Source: OLB16 sp964422415
GTDB taxonomy: Bacteria > Hinthialibacterota > Hinthialibacteria > OLB16
Length of the DNA stretch: 64,000 bases
Direction of reading: 5' to 3'
NCBI GenBank assembly: GCA_964422415.1
Contig: CAYRBI010000007.1
Location: 18,285 to 82,284, forward strand
Numbering within the stretch: the stretch's first letter is position 1; every line of letters starts with the position of its first letter. Positions 52,972 to 61,788 of the stretch are shown in pieces. The translations under genes and the position numbers were made by a program. The notes under the pieces were generated by a model. It was not told where the DNA came from, made no database searches, and saw nothing but the letters and a program-made list of their open reading frames with translations.

Positions 52972-53946
52972 CTACTTGAACTGAGGCGTGACTCCCAGGG
53001 CCTCCTCCAAAGCTTGAATTGTCATGGGGGCGCATCCCTCGGAGCGGTTGTTCACCAGGATGAAGCCAGGGAGTCTCCGGTTGACCGTCTCCTGACAGAG
53101 AGTGAGTACATCCTGGCGCATCTCAGAGAGGATGTTCACCGGATCAAGACGGTTGTAAGGGGCAAACTTCCGCTTGGCCACCGCGTAAGGCATTTTCAAG
53201 GGGGTAAGAATCCTGGAGACCACACGGTCTCCCGTGAATACATCCTGCTCCAATTGCTTGGCGATGGAGGGCATACGGTCCCAATGGTTGATGACATGTG
53301 AAGTTCGTGTGACACGTAGGATCGAGGTGTATCTGGGTCCCAGAAGACGGGGATCGCGGATTTCCACGGCATAGGGGAAACCCTTGGGAAGTGTTTCGAG
53401 AAACTTTTCAAGCAATCCAAGGAACCTCTCTGGAACACGGGCAGTCGAGGAACGGAACTCAAACAGGAAGGCGCCAATGTGATCCTTGAATCCAGCTTCC
53501 ACAAAGGGAGCCAGGAGGGCATCCTCGAAGAGCGGAACACTCAGATAGGAGGGATTGGTTGCTCCCTGAACACGTTTGGGGCTCTGAGCTTGATCCACCT
53601 TCTCGAAACGATCCACCGTAAGTTCATCCCAAACCTTGAAAATGATGGAGAAACTCCGGGGCAAAAACTCGCGCCAGGAACGAAGGACTTCAACGGAGGG
53701 AGGACTGTAGAAAGTAAAATCAGCCCCAACCGTCTGGAAGCGGGGATCCTGGACATACTCTCTCAAGTAATCAGTGGAGTTCTTGTGTTTCTTGGAATAG
53801 ACAATCCCCACCCAACCCGGATAGGCCCAGGTGCTGGTTCCGAACTGGATCCCTTGAAAAGATGAGACCCGCTGTCTATCACGAGAGAGGATTTCCGCCG
53901 GATGTGGTGGAAAGAGAAGGCTTTGAGTGATCTTACCGCGCGTCAT
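52972..53946 (-). CDS. DUF72 family protein
   Basis: A 324-residue protein with the DUF72 TIM-barrel-like pattern: FQGIQFGTSTWAYPGWVGIV, YLREYVQDPRFQTVGADFTF, FPYAVEIRDPRLLG, VINHWDRMPSIAKQ and PGFILVNNRSEGCAPMTIQA. DUF72 proteins (YecE in Escherichia coli) have no established reaction. It begins the minus-strand run that leads to the symporter genes and is divergent from the inositol operon. Confidence 0.87.
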   Translation of the reverse strand: MTRGKITQSLLFPPHPAEILSRDRQRVSSFQGIQFGTSTWAYPGWVGIVYSKKHKNSTDYLREYVQDPRFQTVGADFTFYSPPSVEVLRSWREFLPRSFSIIFKVWDELTVDRFEKVDQAQSPKRVQGATNPSYLSVPLFEDALLAPFVEAGFKDHIGAFLFEFRSSTARVPERFLGLLEKFLETLPKGFPYAVEIRDPRLLGPRYTSILRVTRTSHVINHWDRMPSIAKQLEQDVFTGDRVVSRILTPLKMPYAVAKRKFAPYNRLDPVNILSEMRQDVLTLCQETVNRRLPGFILVNNRSEGCAPMTIQALEEALGVTPQFK

Positions 53947-54168
53947 TATCCCATCCCCGTACTATCAACCAGAGTAAAAGGAACCAGGAACTCCCGCAAC
54001 TGGCGTCTGTGTCCGTTGACAGCAAACAATCCCCCGGATAGCTTGCGCTCCAATTGGCTCTAGCGAACCGGGAAGATCACCTCCTTGGGCAGCTGGAGTA
54101 GCTGGATTGCTTGGCAATTTACAACACACTTGGAGTCAGGATCCTGTGTAGGCTGTAGGAAAAAGGAT

Positions 54169-54189
54169 GTTGCCATCATAACTGGCAAC
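54169..54189. promoter_or_regulatory. Palindrome in the inositol-operon control region, possible operator
   Basis: GTTGCCA (54169-54175) and TGGCAAC (54183-54189) form a perfect 7-bp inverted repeat around 7 bases, 52 bases before iolB, in the 295-base divergent spacer 53947-54241. Size and symmetry fit a dimeric repressor such as a LacI-type protein. No regulator gene lies in the window. No clear promoter boxes could be set. Confidence 0.4.
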
Positions 54190-54241
54190 CGTCTTTCTTC
54201 CGCGTGCCACTTATGGTCACACTCAGAATGGAAATTACGCC

Positions 54242-55138
54242 TTGAATCCCATTTCCCGGTCTCTCCTGGTAAAACCAAAGTTTCCACAAACCGACGCCAG
54301 CCTTGTCAACCGCATCACCGCGGAAGAAGCAGGCTGGAGGCTGCTCAATGCGGGCCTACGGCAGCTTCACCAAACCGAGACATGGTCCGGTGAGACCACT
54401 GATTTCGAAACAGTCTTCGTCATTCTCGGCGGCAAGTGTTCAGTAAAGACCTTCCGCAACACCTGGAATGAGATTGGGCATCGTCCGGACGTCTTTAGTG
54501 GAATGCCGTATGCGGTTTACCTTCCACGCCGGTCCCGGTACCAGATCGAAGCGCTCACCCCAACTCTTGAGATAGCATATTGCTGGGTCCCCGCTACTAC
54601 CGATCACGCGGAACGGTTAATCACCCCGAAAGACTGTGCCATCGAGATCCGTGGTGGCGGTCATGCCACCCGTCAGATCAACAGTATCCTGCCACCCGGG
54701 TCTGACTGTGAGCGGTTGATCTGCGTAGAGGTTTATACCCCCGGCGGTAACTGGAGCAGTTACCCTCCCCATAAACATGATGCCGACCACACTGGAGCCT
54801 CAGGTGAGGCGCTCGAAGCGGATCTCGAGGAGATCTACCTCTATAAGATCCGACATCCCCAAGGATTCGCGGTCCAACGGGTGTATACCAAAGACCGTAG
54901 GCTGGATCAGACCGTGTCCGCATATAGCAATGACATGGTCTTGGTTCCGGAAGGCTACCATCCGGTCAGCGCTCCTTGCGGGTATGACTGCTACTATCTG
55001 AACTTCCTGGCTGGTTCATCACAATCACTAGCCAACTCGGATGATCCCGATCATGCCTGGATCAAGGAGACCTGGGAGGCACAAGATCCACGGGTGCCCA
55101 TCGTCACACATGAAATGGAGAAAGGGGAGACTCAGTGA
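54242..55138 (+). CDS. iolB: 5-deoxy-glucuronate isomerase IolB
   Basis: A 298-residue bicupin. Signature parts: LLNAGLRQLHQTETWSGETT, VFVILGGKCSVKTF, GMPYAVYLPRRSRYQIEALT and NWSSYPPHKHDADHTGASGE, the last giving the metal-binding His/Glu set (HKHD). It isomerises 5-deoxy-glucuronate to 2-deoxy-5-keto-gluconate in myo-inositol breakdown. The start is TTG at 54242 or a later codon; a GGAAATTACGCC leader precedes the TTG. Its stop overlaps the iolC start (GTGA), so the two are coupled. Confidence 0.93.
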   Translation: MNPISRSLLVKPKFPQTDASLVNRITAEEAGWRLLNAGLRQLHQTETWSGETTDFETVFVILGGKCSVKTFRNTWNEIGHRPDVFSGMPYAVYLPRRSRYQIEALTPTLEIAYCWVPATTDHAERLITPKDCAIEIRGGGHATRQINSILPPGSDCERLICVEVYTPGGNWSSYPPHKHDADHTGASGEALEADLEEIYLYKIRHPQGFAVQRVYTKDRRLDQTVSAYSNDMVLVPEGYHPVSAPCGYDCYYLNFLAGSSQSLANSDDPDHAWIKETWEAQDPRVPIVTHEMEKGETQ

Positions 55139-56148
55139 GCGGCAAGGATTATGACCTGTTGTCGATGGGAAGAAGTTCGATTGACCTGTACTCCAACGAT
55201 ATTGGAGCAGCCTTCCCGGATATCACCTGTTTCGGGGCCTTTGTGGGAGGCTGCCCAACCAATGTCAGCGTGGGAACCCGGCGGCTGGGACTCAAGCCCG
55301 CATTGTTGACAGGCTTGGGAGATGACCCGGTCGCCGATTTCATTCTCAAATTCCTCCAGCAAGAGGGTGTTGAGACTCGTTTCAGCCCACGTAAGAAGGA
55401 GTTCCGCACCAGCGCGGTGGTACTGGGGATCGAACCACCCGACAAATTCCCCCTGGTCTACTACCGGCAGGGATGCGCGGATATCGAGATCACCATCGAT
55501 GATGTCCTCGCCGCGCCAGTGGCCTCCAGCCGCGCTTTGTTTGTTTCCGGAACCGGCCTCTCCAAGGAACCGAGCCGTTCCGCCACCTTCCTCGCGGCGG
55601 AACTGTCCCATGCCGCCGGGAACACCGTGATGCTGGATATCGACTTCCGCGCCGACCAGTGGCATGACACACGCGCCTTTGGGGTGGTGGTACGTTCTCT
55701 CCTTCCGAAAGTCGACATCGTGATCGGAACCCAGGATGAGGTCAAAGCCGCGGCGCTCACGGAGACCTCGCAAGTCTCCATCGAGCATTCTCAGGTGTCA
55801 GACCCCACTGTGAAAGGGGACCTCGGCGCGGCCATTCAAACCATTCTGCGTGGGGGTCCTAAAGCACTTGTCATGAAGCGTGGGATCGAGGGGGCGAATG
55901 TCTACCTCTCCAATGGCGAGGTGATCCATGCCCGGCCCTACCCGGTGGAGGTTCTCAATATCCTCGGAGCTGGAGATGCCTTCGCCAGCGGTTTCATCTA
56001 TGGCTATCTGAAGGGTTGGAGCTGGGAGAAAGCTGCCCGTATGGGCAATGCCACCGGCGCGATTGTTGTCACTCGCCAAGGATGCGCCAACTTCATGCCT
56101 TACGAACAAGAAGCATTGGACTTCATCGCGGCACGAGGGGGATTTTAA
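55135..56148 (+). CDS. iolC: 5-dehydro-2-deoxygluconokinase IolC
   Basis: A 337-residue PfkB-family kinase. It starts SGKDYDLLSMGRSSIDLYSN, has FVGGCPTNVSVGTRRLGLK and TRFSPRKKEFRTSAVVLG, and the catalytic loop ILGAGDAFASGFIYGYL (GAGD, with the Asp as base). It phosphorylates 2-deoxy-5-keto-gluconate. GTG start overlapping iolB by four bases. The gene ends 64 bases before iolD. Single-domain; not fused with an IolJ-type aldolase, and no aldolase or IolA gene lies in the window. Confidence 0.94.
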   Translation: MSGKDYDLLSMGRSSIDLYSNDIGAAFPDITCFGAFVGGCPTNVSVGTRRLGLKPALLTGLGDDPVADFILKFLQQEGVETRFSPRKKEFRTSAVVLGIEPPDKFPLVYYRQGCADIEITIDDVLAAPVASSRALFVSGTGLSKEPSRSATFLAAELSHAAGNTVMLDIDFRADQWHDTRAFGVVVRSLLPKVDIVIGTQDEVKAAALTETSQVSIEHSQVSDPTVKGDLGAAIQTILRGGPKALVMKRGIEGANVYLSNGEVIHARPYPVEVLNILGAGDAFASGFIYGYLKGWSWEKAARMGNATGAIVVTRQGCANFMPYEQEALDFIAARGGF

Positions 56149-56212
56149 AACAACTCCGGCGGCGGCGCCCCCGGCGGACAATCGATCACAGTCAGGAATG
56201 GAGGAGCATGAG

Positions 56213-58072
56213 ATGAAGAGTCGTCGTATAACCACGGCACAAGCGTTGATCGCGTTCCTGAAGAATCAGTATATCGAGCGGGATGGTAAAGAAAATCCCT
56301 TTTTCTCCGGCTGCTTCGGCATCTTTGGCCATGGCAATGTAGCGGGAATCGGACAAGCGCTACAGCAGAATCAGGATTTCCGTTACTACCAATGCCGCAA
56401 CGAACAGGCCATGGTCCACACCGCTTCGGCCTATGCCAAGATGAGCAACCGGTTGCGGACCTTTGTCTGCACCACCTCGATTGGGCCGGGGGCCACCAAC
56501 ATGGTCAGCGGCGCGGCGTTGGCGACTGTGAACCGTTTGCCCGTGCTGCTCCTGCCGGGCGATATCTTCGCCAAAAGGATCGTAGCCCCGGTGCTCCAGC
56601 AGCTCGAATCCGAGCACACCCAGGACATCTCGGTGAACAACTGCTTCCGTCCCATCTCGCGCTATTGGGACCGGATCTATCGTCCCGATCAGCTCATCAC
56701 TTCCCTGCCCGAGGCCATGCGGGTGCTAACCTCTCCCGCCGACACTGGCGCGGTCACCCTGGCCTTCCCACAAGACACACAGACCGAGGCCTTCAACTAC
56801 CCTGAAGAGCTCTTCGATAAGCGGGTTTGGCACATTGCGCGCCCACGTGCGGATGAAGCCATGCTCAAGCGCGCCCTGGAATGGATTCACACCAGCAAGA
56901 AACCTCTCATCATCGCGGGGGGTGGTGTCCATTACAGTGAGGCTACCGCACAACTCGCGGATTTTGCCAAGAAAACCGGCATCCCAGTCGCCGAAACTCA
57001 GGCAGGCAAGGGAGTTCTACATTACCAACATCCACAATCTGCCGGCGCGATGGGGGTGACCGGCACCCGGGCGGCCAACCTCCTGGCATGTGAAGCCGAC
57101 CTTGTCATCGGCATCGGCACCCGTTATAGCGACTTCACCACCGCATCGAAAACCGCTTTCCAGAATCCCTCGGTACGCTTCATCAATATCAATGTGGCGG
57201 AATTCGATGCCTTCAAGCACAATGCCCTGCCATTGGTAGCGGATGCCAAGGCCACCTTGGAGTTCCTGGAGTCGGCGCTGCCAGACTACCGGGTAAGCCA
57301 GGAGTATGACGGGCTGGTTGACCGTCTCCGGAGGGAGTGGGATGACGAGGTCACACGGCTCTATAACCTCGGCCACCAGCCCTTACTGAGCCAGGGAGAG
57401 GTGGTCGGCGCGGTCAACACCTTCTCGCAACCGGAGGATGTCCTGGTCTGCTCCGCCGGAAGTCTTCCAGGCGACCTACACAAGCTCTGGCGGACCCGTG
57501 AGACCAAGGGTTACCACCTCGAATATGGCTATTCCTGTATGGGATATGAGATCGCCGGCGGTCTGGGGGTGAAGATGGCGGCCCCGGAACGCGAGGTTTA
57601 TGTGATGCTTGGAGACGGTTCTTATCTGATGATGTGTACCGAGATCGTGACCGCCATCCAGGAGGGCATCAAACTAACCATCGTGGTATTAGACAACCAT
57701 GGTTATGCCAGCATTGGTGGGCTCTCCGCTGCATGCGGTAGCCAGGGCTTTGGAACCCGTTACCGGTTCCGGGATGCCGAGGGGAAGATCGCGGGTGAAA
57801 ATATACCGATTGATTTCGCAGCCAACGCCGCCAGCCTGGGAGCCTATACCATCCGCGCCAAGGATCTTCCTGAGCTCAACCAGGCCCTGGCTGAAGCCAG
57901 ACGGCAAACCAAGACCACGGTCATCGTAGTTGAAACCGACATCAATGAACGTGTGCCAGGGTATGAGTCCTGGTGGGATGTGGCCATCGCCGAGGTCTCC
58001 GAAATGGAATCAGTTCAAAAGGCCCGTGTACGGTATGAGGAAGCGATAAAGAAAGAACGGTACTTCTTGTGA
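56213..58072 (+). CDS. iolD: 3D-(3,5/4)-trihydroxycyclohexane-1,2-dione hydrolase IolD
   Basis: A 619-residue thiamine-diphosphate enzyme that opens the inositol ring. N-terminal part has FGIFGHGNVAGIGQALQQ and YYQCRNEQAMVHTASAYAKM with the conserved TPP-activating Glu; the C-terminal part has YVMLGDGSYLMMCTEIVTAI (GDG) and DNHGYASIGGL. Start is the ATG at 56213, placed by GGAGGAGC; an in-frame ATG at 56198 and longer openings into iolC are less likely. A GC-rich leader of 64 bases precedes it. Length fits the family. Confidence 0.95.
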   Translation: MKSRRITTAQALIAFLKNQYIERDGKENPFFSGCFGIFGHGNVAGIGQALQQNQDFRYYQCRNEQAMVHTASAYAKMSNRLRTFVCTTSIGPGATNMVSGAALATVNRLPVLLLPGDIFAKRIVAPVLQQLESEHTQDISVNNCFRPISRYWDRIYRPDQLITSLPEAMRVLTSPADTGAVTLAFPQDTQTEAFNYPEELFDKRVWHIARPRADEAMLKRALEWIHTSKKPLIIAGGGVHYSEATAQLADFAKKTGIPVAETQAGKGVLHYQHPQSAGAMGVTGTRAANLLACEADLVIGIGTRYSDFTTASKTAFQNPSVRFININVAEFDAFKHNALPLVADAKATLEFLESALPDYRVSQEYDGLVDRLRREWDDEVTRLYNLGHQPLLSQGEVVGAVNTFSQPEDVLVCSAGSLPGDLHKLWRTRETKGYHLEYGYSCMGYEIAGGLGVKMAAPEREVYVMLGDGSYLMMCTEIVTAIQEGIKLTIVVLDNHGYASIGGLSAACGSQGFGTRYRFRDAEGKIAGENIPIDFAANAASLGAYTIRAKDLPELNQALAEARRQTKTTVIVVETDINERVPGYESWWDVAIAEVSEMESVQKARVRYEEAIKKERYFL

Positions 58073-58084
58073 AAGGACCTGACC

Positions 58085-58987
58085 ATGCAGCCGATCCGTG
58101 TAGCCAACGCCCCGTGTTCCTGGGGAGTGCTGGAGTTCGATCTGGAGGGAGAGTCCGCAGGATATGAGCGAGTACTGAATGAAATGGCCCTTGCGGGCTA
58201 TGCGGGCACCGAGTTCGGAGATTGGGGTTTCCTGCCAACCATACCCTCGCAGCTCGAGGAAGCCCTCAAATCACGCTCGCTCGAACTCCTGGGCGCGTTT
58301 GTCCCCGTGGCCCTATCTAATCCCGATGCGTTGGAGGCGGGCATTGAGACCGCTGTCATGACCGCACGGCTCCTTTCCATGGTCAATCCTTCCCCGTTCA
58401 TAGTCTTGGCGGATGACAACGGGAAAGACACGGACCGTACCCAGTGCGCTGGCAGGATTCGTCCAGAACAGGAGCTCACCGGTGGCGAATGGCTCAGGTT
58501 CGCACGGGCAGCGGACAAACTCGCGCGCGAGGTCCGCAGTGAGACCGGGGTACGGACTGTCTTCCACCACCACTGCGCGGGCTATATCGAAACCCCACGG
58601 GAGGTGGCCGAGTTACTCGATTTGACCGATCCCGGCCTGATTGGCTTGTGCTTGGACACCGGCCACTACACTTACGGCGGTGGTAATGCGCTCGAGGGGC
58701 TGGAACGTCACAAGGACCGCATCTGGCATGTCCACTTCAAGGACTGCGAACCCCAGGTGGCCCGGACCTCACGAGAACAGGGATGGGATTACTTCAAAGC
58801 GGTGGCGGAAGGAGTCTTCTGCGAGCTCGGCAAGGGCGAGGTGGATTTCCCTGCAATCATGAAGCGGCTCCGGGAGTGGAACTACCAGGGCTGGATCGTG
58901 GTGGAACAGGATGTGTTGCCGGGGATGGGCTCTCCACTGGAGAGCGCCCGGAGAAACCGTGAATACCTGAGGAGCTTGGGACTATGA
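58085..58987 (+). CDS. iolE: Myo-inosose-2 dehydratase IolE
   Basis: A 300-residue TIM-barrel protein that dehydrates scyllo-inosose. It starts with the typical IRVANAPCSWGVLEFDLEG and contains GYAGTEFGDWGFLP, VFHHHCAGYIETPREVAELL (His ligands), GLCLDTGHYTYGGGN (Asp, His), WHVHFKDCEPQVA and GWIVVEQDVLPGMG (Glu). AAAGGACC precedes the ATG by 6 bases. Its stop overlaps the iolG start by four bases. Confidence 0.95.
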   Translation: MQPIRVANAPCSWGVLEFDLEGESAGYERVLNEMALAGYAGTEFGDWGFLPTIPSQLEEALKSRSLELLGAFVPVALSNPDALEAGIETAVMTARLLSMVNPSPFIVLADDNGKDTDRTQCAGRIRPEQELTGGEWLRFARAADKLAREVRSETGVRTVFHHHCAGYIETPREVAELLDLTDPGLIGLCLDTGHYTYGGGNALEGLERHKDRIWHVHFKDCEPQVARTSREQGWDYFKAVAEGVFCELGKGEVDFPAIMKRLREWNYQGWIVVEQDVLPGMGSPLESARRNREYLRSLGL

Positions 58988-60009
58988 ACACATCACAAAC
59001 AATCCAGGTGGGAGTCATCGGCGCGGGCCGGATCGGGCAGGTCCACGCAGAGCATCTGGCCCAACGGATTCCAGGCGCTAAGCTGGTGGCCATCGCCGAT
59101 GTCCGTAAGGATGCAGCGGAAACCTGCGCGGCCAGACTCCGGATCTCCACCTGTTCACAAGATCCAGAGACCATCCTCAAGGATCCTGCCATCGATGCCG
59201 TGGTGATCTGCAGCTCGACCGACACCCACTCGGCCTTGATCGCGGCTGCCGCGAAAGCGGGCAAGCATATCTTCTGTGAGAAACCCATCGATTATGATCT
59301 GAAACGGATCGATCAGGCTCTCGCGGCGGTGGACCAGGCGGGAGTGAAATTGCAGATTGGCTTCAACCGGCGCTTCGATCCCAGCTTCAATCATATCCAT
59401 GACACGGTGATCACGGGTGGCATCGGCACTCCCCACGTAGTCCGGATCACCAGCCGGGACCCAGCGCCGCCGCCTATCGAGTATGTCAAGGTTTCCGGCG
59501 GGATCTTCCTCGACATGAGCATTCATGACTTCGACATGGCGCGCTACATGGCGGGTTCCGAGGTCACCTCGGTGTATGCGGTGGGCGCGGTGAATGTTGA
59601 TCCAAGGATTGGCGAGGCGGGAGACATTGACACGGCGGTCATCACGTTGACCTTCGAGAATGGGGTCATCGCCACCATCGATAACTGCCGTCAAGCGGTG
59701 TATGGCTATGACCAACGGGTGGAGGTATTCGGATCGGAAGGGGTCATCTGGGCGGACAACTCGACCGCCTACCGGACTCTCCATGGCACACGGGATGGGA
59801 TGAAGGGACCATTACCTCTTCACTTTTTCATGGACCGTTACATCGACTCCTACATCATCGAGATGAGGACCTTTATCGACTGTGTCCGGGAAGACAAAAC
59901 TCCCCCGGTGTGTGGGAAAGATGGACGCGCGCCAGTCGTGATCGGGCTGGCAGCGAAAAGGTCCTTGGATGAGAAGCGTCCCGTTGCATTAAAGGAAATC
60001 ATGGACTGA
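58984..60009 (+). CDS. iolG: Inositol 2-dehydrogenase IolG
   Basis: A 341-residue Gfo/Idh/MocA enzyme oxidising myo-inositol to scyllo-inosose with NAD. NAD loop: VGVIGAGRIGQVHAEHLA; then SSTDTHSALIAAAAKAG, HIFCEKPIDYDL with the catalytic-site Lys, GFNRRFDPSFNHI, and the EKP- and GGIFLDMSIHDFDMARYM segments (Asp and His). It is the last recognisable iol enzyme of the operon. Its 3' end was later duplicated: a decayed copy lies at 60800-60899. Confidence 0.95.
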   Translation: MNTSQTIQVGVIGAGRIGQVHAEHLAQRIPGAKLVAIADVRKDAAETCAARLRISTCSQDPETILKDPAIDAVVICSSTDTHSALIAAAAKAGKHIFCEKPIDYDLKRIDQALAAVDQAGVKLQIGFNRRFDPSFNHIHDTVITGGIGTPHVVRITSRDPAPPPIEYVKVSGGIFLDMSIHDFDMARYMAGSEVTSVYAVGAVNVDPRIGEAGDIDTAVITLTFENGVIATIDNCRQAVYGYDQRVEVFGSEGVIWADNSTAYRTLHGTRDGMKGPLPLHFFMDRYIDSYIIEMRTFIDCVREDKTPPVCGKDGRAPVVIGLAAKRSLDEKRPVALKEIMD

Positions 60010-60023
60010 AAGGCGGATTGAAC

Positions 60024-60761
60024 ATGAACAGAAGAGACTTCATCGAAACAGCCGCATTATCCAGCATAATCTTGGGCCTGGGCGCTCAGTTCGCGGGCGC
60101 GGCCAGCGAACAAGCTGTAGAGAAGGCAGAGATGCCGCTCGTAATCAAGGATGGGGAGATTGTATTGTTCCAGGGGGACAGCATCACGGATGCCGGACGC
60201 CTCTCACAAAAACCAGAGGGTTTGGGCCATGGGTATACCCTGCTCACCTCCGCCTGGATCTCCGCTGCTCATCCAGAGCGCAAGATCCAATTCATCAATC
60301 GTGGGATCAGCGGGAACCGGGTGAGAGACTTACAGGGACGCTGGAAGGCGGACTGCCTGGACCTCAAGCCCAGTTGGATTTCGATTCTGGTCGGTGTCAA
60401 TGACACCGGACGGCGGTATGACAGTAACGATCCCACATCGGCCGAGGTTTTCGAACAGGGATACCGCGACTTGCTTAACCAGGCCCGGGATCAACTCAAG
60501 GCCAGGTTTATTCTTCTGGAACCCTTCCTTATACATGTCAATGATCGTTTGAAGGCAATGCGTGAAGATCTGGATCCCAAGATCGAGGTGGTCCATAAGC
60601 TGGCCAAGGAGTACAACGCCAAGATGATTCCAGCCGACAGCCTTTTCCAGGAGGCCTGCAAATTCCGTGAACCCGCCTTCTGGGCTCAGGATGGAGTCCA
60701 TCCCACCTGGGCGGGACATACGCTACTCACCCAGGCATGGCTCGAGGCCGTGAAAGAATAG
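60024..60761 (+). CDS. TAT-exported SGNH/GDSL hydrolase, copy 1
   Basis: A 245-residue protein. The N-terminus NRRDFIETAALSSIILGLGA is a twin-arginine signal. The hydrolase domain has block I EIVLFQGDSITDAGR (Ser in GDS), block II NRGISGNRVRDL (Gly), block III SILVGVNDTGRRYD (Asn) and block V WAQDGVHPTWAGHTLL (Asp, His), so the Ser-Gly-Asn-His set is complete. It would de-esterify an acylated substrate in the periplasm. ATG at 60024 after AAAGGCGG. It is 14 bases after iolG and is closely related to the next gene. Confidence 0.92.
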   Translation: MNRRDFIETAALSSIILGLGAQFAGAASEQAVEKAEMPLVIKDGEIVLFQGDSITDAGRLSQKPEGLGHGYTLLTSAWISAAHPERKIQFINRGISGNRVRDLQGRWKADCLDLKPSWISILVGVNDTGRRYDSNDPTSAEVFEQGYRDLLNQARDQLKARFILLEPFLIHVNDRLKAMREDLDPKIEVVHKLAKEYNAKMIPADSLFQEACKFREPAFWAQDGVHPTWAGHTLLTQAWLEAVKE

Positions 60762-60799
60762 GTGCCAATATGGACTCAATACTGCCAACAACAACTGGC

Positions 60800-60899
60800 T
60801 TCTGGAAGAAAAGAACACGTACCAGTTGTCTCTGGGCTGGCGGTGAAGAGGCCATCAGTTGAAAATGACCCGGTGGTTTTGAAGGAGATCACAGCCTGA
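60800..60899 (+). pseudogene. Remnant of the iolG 3' end
   Basis: Frame GLAVKRPSVENDPVVLKEIT plus A-stop (60834-60899) mirrors the true iolG ending GLAAKRSLDEKRPVALKEIM plus D-stop; the similarity continues less clearly to about 60800 (CCAGTTGTCTCTGGGCTGGC against CCAGTCGTGATCGGGCTGGC). No start or full gene precedes it. It marks the left end of a tandem duplication that included the iolG tail and the SGNH hydrolase gene. Confidence 0.8.
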
Positions 60900-60913
60900 A
60901 AGGCAGGTTGAAC

Positions 60914-61651
60914 ATGGATAGAAGAAGCTTCATCGAAACAGCCGCGCTATCAAGCATGATTTTGGGCCTGGGCGCTCAGTTCACGGACGCAGCCAACACC
61001 CCAACTACAGGGAGGAAAGAAATGCCGCTCGCAATTAAAGATGGAGAGATCGTGTTGTTCCAAGGAGATAGCATCACCGACGCTGGACGCCAGGAACAGG
61101 GACCAGAGGGGATGGGCAATGGGTATGCTCTGCTCACCTCCGCCTGGATCTCCGCAGCTCATCCTGAACGCAAGATCAAATTCATTAACCGTGGAATCAG
61201 CGGAAACCGGGTGAGGGATCTCCAGGCACGCTGGAAGGTGGACTGCCTGGATCTCAAACCGGACTGGGTCTCCATCATGATCGGTGTGAATGACACCTGG
61301 CGCCGTTATGACAGCAATGATCCCACCACGGCCGAGGCCTATGAGGTGGGATACCGCGACCTACTCAATCCGGTCCGGGATCAACTGAAAGCCAACATCA
61401 TTCTCCTGGAACCCTTCTTGTTGCATGTCTCCGACAAGGTGAAGGCCATGCGCGAGGACCTGGATCCCAAGATCGAGGTAGTCCACAAATTGGCCAAGGA
61501 GTTTAACGCCAAGCTGGTCCCACTCGACCAGCTTTTCCAGGAAGCCTGCAAGTACCGTGAACCCGCTTTCTGGTCAGGCGATGGAGTCCACCCCAGCTGG
61601 GCAGGACATGCACTGATGTCACAGGCGTGGCTCGAGGCGGTGAAGGGGTAA
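60914..61651 (+). CDS. TAT-exported SGNH/GDSL hydrolase, copy 2
   Basis: A 245-residue tandem paralogue of the previous hydrolase, same length and same layout: TAT signal DRRSFIETAALSSMILGLGA, block I GEIVLFQGDSITDAGRQ, block II NRGISGNRVRDL, block III SIMIGVNDTWRRYD, block V SGDGVHPSWAGHALM. Differences cluster around the active-site rim (VNDTWRRYD against VNDTGRRYD; EVGYRDLLNPVRD against EQGYRDLLNQARD), so the substrates may differ slightly. The leader AAAGGCAGGTTGAAC copies that of copy 1. Both follow the iol operon and may release inositol or sugar from an ester. Confidence 0.92.
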   Translation: MDRRSFIETAALSSMILGLGAQFTDAANTPTTGRKEMPLAIKDGEIVLFQGDSITDAGRQEQGPEGMGNGYALLTSAWISAAHPERKIKFINRGISGNRVRDLQARWKVDCLDLKPDWVSIMIGVNDTWRRYDSNDPTTAEAYEVGYRDLLNPVRDQLKANIILLEPFLLHVSDKVKAMREDLDPKIEVVHKLAKEFNAKLVPLDQLFQEACKYREPAFWSGDGVHPSWAGHALMSQAWLEAVKG

Positions 61652-61753
61652 GGATTGGGAAATCCCATCCTTCAAATTCCTCATCATGTGTGTCTAGATT
61701 GGCTGAGCGAATCGATACAGGAAGGGTTGCCTGAGAAATTATCAATAACCGGG

Positions 61754-61782
61754 TTGTAGTCTTCCTTATGTAGATGTAGATT
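61754..61782 (+). promoter_or_regulatory. Promoter of the retron RNA
   Basis: TTGTAG at 61754-61759, a 17-base spacer and TAGATT at 61777-61782 place transcription start at about 61789, just before the a1 repeat at 61791. The position exactly where an msr-msd RNA should begin supports it. Confidence 0.65.
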
Positions 61783-61788
61783 TAATAA

